From contig JAECYW010000017.1 of the NCBI GenBank assembly GCA_023014335.1, forward strand, positions 248,001 through 312,000: DNA of 64,000 nt. The letters run 5' to 3'. The stretch is from Galerina marginata. Taxonomy: Eukaryota > Basidiomycota > Agaricomycetes > Agaricales > Galerinaceae. Positions 57,614 to 64,000 of this stretch are shown here, piece by piece (the stretch's first letter is position 1; the number at the start of each line of letters is the position of its first letter). The notes beneath the pieces were generated by a model, which did no database searches, was not told where the DNA came from, and saw only the letters and a program-made list of their open reading frames with translations. The position numbers and the translations under genes are program-made.

Positions 57614-58252
57614 TTAAGCGGACAGCACCTTTGGAGAAGGGGATGACGATGGAGAACTTGATCTAGGGGATGGGACCTGAAGGGTCTCCTTACGCGGTCG
57701 GCTTCGAAAGCAAAGGAAGGCCATCACGCAAAGGACAAACGCCTCTAGCACGGCGATTGCAGTGGCACTGATTAAAAGGCCCACCATCCGGTTGAAATGA
57801 TTATCATAGCATACACTGCGCGAGTGGCCGTCAGCAAACACCGTTGTGCAGGTCCGGGTTCCAGCGACGAAGGCACGGGCGCCCATCCCGGCTGTGATCA
57901 TCGCAAAGAGCCACATCGCGGCTAGGAAGAAGATGTACGCGATGCTCCGCCACGACGTGGGGTGGAATGGGAGCTGCATGTCGATTTGACGGGACTGTTG
58001 CCATATTAAGAGGAGGGCTGCTAGGTGGAAGGGCGTTGAAAAGAAGTACGCGAGAATGGTAGGTATAGAGTTTATCCGCGATATCTGGATGATGATGAGC
58101 GAGAAGACGAAAGGGATGAAGGAGAGGCCTAGGGACGTGTAGGTGAGCGCTGAGAAGAATCGAGGTAGTTTTTCCGTTTCTTTTGTGTCGACCACCAGAG
58201 TGTTCGTGACAGAGATTGCGTCTGAATTGTCCACCGATTCTGTGATAATCAT
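57614..58252 (-). CDS. Four-helix membrane protein, family unknown
   Basis: Intronless, 212 codons, ATG at 58252. After a 35-residue hydrophilic N-terminus come four hydrophobic segments: FIPFVFSLIIIQIS, ILAYFFSTPFHLAALLLIW, IAYIFFLAAMWLFAMITAG and LLISATAIAVLEAFVLCVM. A loop between segments three and four has two cysteines (CTTVFADGHSRSVCYD). The C-terminus is Ser/Pro-rich. Order and length resemble MARVEL-like tetraspan proteins, but no signature is decisive. Confidence 0.6.
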   Translation of the reverse strand: MIITESVDNSDAISVTNTLVVDTKETEKLPRFFSALTYTSLGLSFIPFVFSLIIIQISRINSIPTILAYFFSTPFHLAALLLIWQQSRQIDMQLPFHPTSWRSIAYIFFLAAMWLFAMITAGMGARAFVAGTRTCTTVFADGHSRSVCYDNHFNRMVGLLISATAIAVLEAFVLCVMAFLCFRSRPRKETLQVPSPRSSSPSSSPSPKVLSA

Positions 58253-61200
58253 GGTCGTTTGAAGGCGGGTATTGTCGTTCTGGTGAAGGAAAAACGGAAG
58301 ACGACTATCTTTGCCTGCAGTGAACGAGCCAAAGAGCAGAAAGAATGCAGGATTCTGAGCACAGCCCGAGGACTAAAGCCCAATGGAGAAACATGACATT
58401 CCGCAGTCCCATCTCGTTCGCGTCGGCTGCTTCTCACATCGGGACCAAACCTCCATCCTCTATATTTTGGTAAAGAGAGACTCTAATTGCAGGCTCATTC
58501 GAGTCATTCAAGCAGCCCGCAAATCAAGCAAAACATTCCGCCAGTTATGCAGTAAGCTGGCGACTATGAGGAAAGATCATCCTACAACGAGTATCTCAAT
58601 TGTCCGCCAGTGGAAAAGAAATGGGACGTTGCAGAACACTAGGGTCGAAGTGCCTACGAATCTGCCGCATCGATGATAAAGAAAAGAAGACAATGATGAG
58701 AGCGGCGGAGGGGCAGCCGGAAGTCTTGTAATACCCATCACCAAATCACGACTTCCAACTGGTATGTCACTGTTCTAACGTTCATTTGTTATCCGAAACT
58801 AAGTTTGGCCACGACGCTGCAAGGTTTAGTTATGACCTTTGCTCAGGCATTGAAAATATTGAATATAAGGGAATCGCAACATGCAATGGCTTCTCCTTCA
58901 TCCCATGTCCGAGGAACAGACAATATACAAATATTCTAAGTCTATCGTTTCCTCTTCTCTAAATTCCCTTACTATCCCCTTCTCCGTTTATCGTTATGTT
59001 TTGTCTTTCTTTATGTTTCCTTGTTTTTTCTTTAGTATATGGGTTCGTGTTTTGATTCCTTTTTTTTTTTTTTTTTCGAGTTTGTTGGGGATTATAATGG
59101 GTTCCGACATTGAGGAGGTTATCCCTCGGATCTTCAGACGACAGGAGTTCACAGAGGAGAATGCCAAAACCGTCTACCGCTAGGCGAAACTGCGGAGTCT
59201 GCATAAAGCAGTACTCACGAGTGGACCGATCGCGGTAGACGAGGATTGAGCTCTGAATCATATGACTATGCTGCCGTCACCAGAGGCATACAGTCGACAG
59301 TTCTTGATGGTGGTTGAAGTGGGCAGATGGGCGATTATCTACGAGTCTCGCAGCGAAGCCAGGAAGACTGAGAGAGTCCGACGTCACAAACAACCATGTT
59401 CATATGGTGAGTGGAGGCCGTGACATGCTCTGCGAATCTATGGAGCTTCTGAGGACGACTCAGGAAGATCGGCGTGACCCAGCGACAAAGCCACCCTGTT
59501 CGCCGTGTATGCCTCGCCGAGGAAGGCTTGATCGTGGCAACAAGTTGAAGGGGTAGGTACGAGGAATAAAGGCTAGGAAAAAATCAGTCATGAATGGAGT
59601 CACCGAGCCAGCAAGAATACCAAAATAACGGTCAGCCTCCGACCCCAGCCTCAGAGATCGAGAGGTTTCGGCGTCGGCGTGTGGGTAGGCAGTCTTGAAG
59701 CTGAGGTAAGTGATGTCGAGTACACAGACAACGAATCTAATTAGAAGTCACTGTCAGTACAAGAAGAACCTTCGAAGAAGCTACGTACGGTGTGCAAGGA
59801 CCAGTCCCGTAGGCGATGACGCCAATAGACGAGACTCATGGCAAGGCGAAATAAATAATGGACCGTCTTGAATCGCCCAAGGCAAAACACCTGGAGGGTA
59901 TGATGGAATGGCTTGGTGATGGGATGGCTTGGTGTCGAGAGGGCAGATGGTATCGTTACCTGTACACGAGTGAGGGTCAGTACAAGAGGCCATTCGATGA
60001 GGCTGACATACGATGTGTATAGTAAAACGCTTGCGGGCGATCGTTTCGAGTGGCGATACTCGGGGCGAGATAATATAATGTGGATCGCCCAATTAAAAGC
60101 GCCTCGAGGAGACGATATGTAGGCCTTAGCCTGGCCCATCGCTATGCGGTAGCATCAGGGCCATATCAGAGGCGACGGGAGAAAGAATGATAGCCAGTTA
60201 TACGACGAGGTGTTGACCGCGTGTGTAGAGTAATAGAGTAAATCGCCCAAGAAAAAGCGCCCAAACATGAGGGACAAGGCGAGAGGTGGTGGTGGTTTGG
60301 GTGAAAGAGGCATTGAGAGGATTGCGAGGTTTATATACTCATGGGGCGGAATATGGTCATGTTTGTGTCCAGTTTCGATCGCATGGCGGCTGGCCAATCA
60401 TTACAATCACACTCAGCCAGACTTAGAATCGGACTAAATTGGGTAGATGCTTGCTGTGGGCGCTTCTCTGGCGCTGCATGAGAGTCAGGCGGTGGCCGGG
60501 AGAAACAGATTTAGCACCTTCAAAGGATATGGTCAAATTCGCTGACATGGAAATATTCATCGATAAGACGAATTGAGCGTTACGGCGGTTTGGAATGGGC
60601 GAGTCGAAGGGCCTTGTGGGTGGTTCAAGCCCACAGTTGATCATCTTGGTAAAGTGGAACAAATGTCTCGACGCTGAGCTGACACGGCTGCGTTCCAGAT
60701 AACTGCGAGAGACAAAAGGAACGTAAAAGCATGGGGCATGGGTGCTTGTGGGCATCGAAGCTTTGAGATACGGGACCCGAGACCCCAACCCGTGCCCGCC
60801 ATCATCCTTAGACGAGGATGGACCTCTGTCCCAGGTTTGTTCATCTCTTTAGAAAACAAGACCCTATCGAGATGCTCGAGCATATGGGACTTCCTTTGAC
60901 ACCGAGCAGGTTGCTGGAGTGGATCATGTACTGTACATCGAAAGGACAACCAGAAGCGCCATTTCTGCGTTCGACAAAGAGTTCAAGTAAGTATCATTGA
61001 CATGATCAAGCCTTCACGCAGAGACTTCCAGAGACACTGAGAAGGAGACCAGCGACCGCTTTGAAATAGTTCAAGAACCAGCACCAAAGTATTGTGGATG
61101 ATTTAGAGTGATCAAGCACTTCCATCTCCTAGATACTTTTCGGAATCGTCGAGGAATGGCTCCGACTTGGGCTTGGGCTGGAAGATTTGGACACTGGAGG

Positions 61201-61732
61201 CCGGAGTGAAGAACAGATTTTGAATGGCGATTTGTTCCGAATTCTGGACTCCGCCGCGGCAGTCCGGTTTCAAGGGCCCGGCGCCCGCTGTCCTTCGAAT
61301 TTGCGGTATGCGAGTGATTTCACTGACTAGAGTAGTAACTCGCCATTGGTGTAGGAATACTGTATCTTCAAGCAATATATATGCCAAATATAACGTTTTC
61401 TTCCCATCTAATCAAGTCTTCCTATATTGCATATGCATACGGAGTTGCAAGAGTTATCACCACCAGGTAGTACCAGAGCGCGGTGCCGAAAATCGAACGA
61501 AGACTTGCATATGTCACTGCACTATTTTCAAATAATTACGACAACAGACCAGGACCAGGACCGCCCAAGTCCAGGTATTATTTAACATTTATTAAGGACG
61601 GCGCGCCAGAAACGAATTCAAACTCGAGACAAGTCCGCTATGCTCATTCCTGCTCGAAGCAAGGGGAGTAAATACTTGTAGGTATAACAGTCACAGGGAG
61701 GGCATCCAACGCGCCTACACGCAGGACCGCGT
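58253..61732. other. 3.5 kb without a supported gene
   Basis: Contains a T-run near 59,062-59,078 and three related short segments on the minus strand (see findings). Several small frames exist but none has convincing support. A TATA-like GTATATAAACC near 60,330 (minus) precedes a possible 52-codon frame starting MPLSPKPPPP, which I consider unproven. Confidence 0.4.
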
Positions 61733-62902
61733 TCACGCGGGCAGTTCGAACTTCTGGCCTTGCAACACCCTATGCATCCATTTGTCAGTCAGTATGTTTA
61801 TCGCAACGTCACGAGGTATAAATAAGGTTGGACCAAGAATAGAAGAGACGCACTTTGTAAAGTAAACATAGAAGAAGTCGATGTATAGGCCGGTTTGGAC
61901 AATGCCGGCTGTCACTGCTATTGGGTCGACGACGCCTTCGGTGAAGTATCTATTTATGGGATAAGGTGGGTCGGGTCAGATATGACACGGACACGTAGGC
62001 ATTGGAAAGGGAGCAGGGGGAAAGCGAGAGAGGAAGACGAGGTGGGCTGCGCGGGGCTTTAAGGGCTGGAAGTGGGGCGCAAATAGACGGGGCAAGTGGG
62101 ATGAAAACAGGGGATAGCTATATGATGTCACGAGCAACCTGCTTGGACATTCTATCCACAGCACGAGTCCCGCAACTCCAAGATGCAAGGGAGACGGCAA
62201 CAAAATGGACAAAAAACGTACCTATAAATCCAATTAGGGATATATAGCGTCCGGTATAACCCAAGGGCGGCGAGGTAGTGTGTCGTGATGGTCTCAGCCT
62301 CGCCCGTGCGCTGGAGCATGAAAAGCTGGGGGAGGATGGCGACAGCCTCAAGCCAGATAGAGAAGGACCAGAGGATCTCCGAGAAGTTGAACTTGTAGTT
62401 GAAGATGAGGGCGAAAATGACGCAGGGTCCGAGGAGGTACTCGATTTTGAAAGTATCGATGGAGGGGTCGTGTGTTGGTCTGAGGGTGCGGGTGAATACC
62501 TAGGTGGGGATTCAGTAAGAAAAGAGTGCGCTGACCTATATTTGAACTTCATAAGGTACAGGATGTAGCAGCTGCTACCAATGAAGAAGAGCTTCATCAC
62601 GGAGTTGTACACCGACACAAAGCGGAAGAACAGGTCGAGATAACGCGTGACGAAGATGACAACGTAGAGCATTTGTGTCTTGAACGATATGCCTGTGCCA
62701 TCCAAACGGTCAATATTATGTCATTGCTGAGAAGAAACACCACAAGCACCTCGACATGACCTCGTTGTCTGTATCTTGTGTAATAGTATAAAAATGGACG
62801 CCAAATGCGAAAGGTCACCTATAGACAGAGAGCGTTAGCGCCGGCTCAGCGAACTCGCTTGCTTTGCGAGATATGCGCACCGAGCAACCTGAATAAATTC
62901 AT
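61733..62902 (-). CDS. ERD2: ER lumen protein-retaining receptor (HDEL/KDEL receptor)
   Basis: ATG at 62902, [20 protein letters not shown] after one intron, which is the classic start. Then [76 protein letters not shown] and [19 protein letters not shown]. Then [21 protein letters not shown] and the end [22 protein letters not shown] at 61733. Five introns. Seven hydrophobic segments are present. The receptor retrieves HDEL/KDEL proteins from Golgi to ER. It is a normal, complete gene. Confidence 0.95.
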
Positions 62903-64000
62903 CCTCCTTCACGGTATTTGTCGTGTTCTATGCAGAAGTAGTTTCTCGTCTCTTCAAAAGCCAAGGAGAAAGTCAGAAGTCCAGCAGAGCGCCACCGAAA
63001 ATTCTCTTCAGAGTTGAAAAAGGAGAAAAAGGAGGTGGTGGCTGAACGAAGGGCGGGTGTTGTGATCAGTGACGCTAGCGGCGAGGAAATGCGACGTGTT
63101 CGACATTGGCTTGTTTGCTTACCTAAAAAGGTCGCACACCCTATTTTTTGTGCCTCGCTGCCGCCATGCCGCATGCCACTGCCTTCCATGCTTCAACGCG
63201 ACAGTCTCCTGCAAGCCAGCCATGTTATTCCTTGATTCCGGTTCTTGAAACATAACATTGGCACGTCTAGCAACACAAATCGACACGGAAGAGCTCGTTT
63301 CTGAGGAACTGGACCAGCTGTTAGTCCTTGCGAAAACCTCTCTCTCTCTCCCGGTTTGAAATTTCGAATAACCAGAGGGGATATGTCTCTACTTTACTAC
63401 GGGAGGCCACCGAGGAGAAGCTGGCAATTTTGCCTTTGGGCATGTCTGAAATCTGGATGCCAGAGAGTTTGGTTGGCGTGACAAAGAATGGTCAGCGACG
63501 TTAGCCCTGTCTATCAATTTCCAGACTCGACGGCTAGATGCCTAGTCTGAGACGGATGGCTTTGTGAGTTATTTGTTTTATCAGCCTTGCCAAAGGACTT
63601 GTCATAGCTAATTTCTGATTCAGTAACTAAATGCCGACGAGGTCGCGAGCGCTTTTCAAAGCTCGCCGTCATAAAAATTTGAATAATCAGAAAAACTTAT
63701 CTGTGAGTCTTCCTGCTCCCTCGCTTTCCCCGAAAGCAACAAAAAGCAAAGATGTCCTAGTAAAAGGGTCGATTCAGCCCCGTGTCCTTCCTGCCTCGTC
63801 TTGTCCTCGCGCTCTTTATTTTTTTGCTCCTCTCCTCGATGCCCTTTCCGAGTTCCTTCTCTTCCCTCTCTCTTTCTCTCCCACTTTTCTTCCTTTGTGG
63901 CTCCAGTACTCGCTTGCTCGCCCACATATTCAGAATCCAGATTCCCAGAAGAAAGGACAAGAAACCCGCCCAAAGTGTCCTTTCCCCGATTCGCGCTGCG
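62903..64000. other. Upstream of ERD2, no supported gene
   Basis: Probable ERD2 promoter in the first few hundred bases. A CT-rich tract near 63,340 and 63,860-63,900 is present. No gene is supported to the end. Confidence 0.4.

Noticed and set aside
1..64000. CRISPR arrays and rRNA genes
   Set aside because: No regularly spaced direct repeats and no rRNA-like sequence. A eukaryotic genome fits all other evidence.

Overview
The window is nuclear DNA of a filamentous basidiomycete, most likely an Agaricomycete. The signs are genes split by many 45-70 nt introns, an array of class I hydrophobins, an F-box protein with the N-terminal layout common in mushrooms, a BTB protein, a C2-NACHT (STAND-like) fragment and small secreted cysteine-rich proteins. 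All gene models were spliced by eye from GT-AG (rarely GC-AG) signals and conserved protein motifs. No transcript evidence was available, and no tRNA, rRNA or CRISPR was recognised.

Layout. 0-8.5 kb: a truncated C2-NACHT gene, an F-box gene, a hypothetical gene and an N2227/carnosine N-methyltransferase-type gene. 8.9-13.5 kb: a secretome block of two tandem CAP/PR-1 proteins and an A1 aspartic protease. 14.2-15.4 kb: two decayed enzyme fragments. 15.5-20.7 kb: a tandem array of small secreted proteins built from a C-x(3,4)-C-x6-C-x(11,12)-C-W-x-C-C module, with three recognisable genes and one relic. One gene is split at its signal-peptide/mature junction by a 1,085 bp LTR miniature element (TRIM) with identical 225 bp LTRs and a 5 bp target duplication. 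21.3-24.7 kb: an MFS transporter with a decayed 3' end and a BTB gene with an in-frame TGA. 25.3-28.6 kb: glucosidase II alpha (GH31). 28.9-33.7 kb: three hypothetical genes and a fold-back palindrome. 35.3-38.5 kb: a carboxylesterase and its decayed neighbour copy.

40.2-53.1 kb: seven class I hydrophobin genes, six on the minus strand and one divergent plus-strand copy at the edge. All share four introns at the same positions and phases. A peroxisomal-type mitochondrial-carrier-family gene sits inside the array. 53.7-64 kb: a 3-hydroxyacyl-CoA dehydrogenase with a 7-nt microexon, small hypothetical proteins, a four-helix membrane protein and the HDEL/KDEL receptor ERD2.

Taken together, the window is rich in secretory biology: hydrophobins, CAP proteins, a protease, an esterase and cysteine-rich proteins, alongside ER quality control (glucosidase II) and ER retrieval (ERD2). 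Much of it is expanding and decaying by local tandem duplication. The strongest candidates for something undescribed are the GCW-x-CC repeat family and the TRIM insertion in one member, which carries splice signals that could remove it as a new intron.
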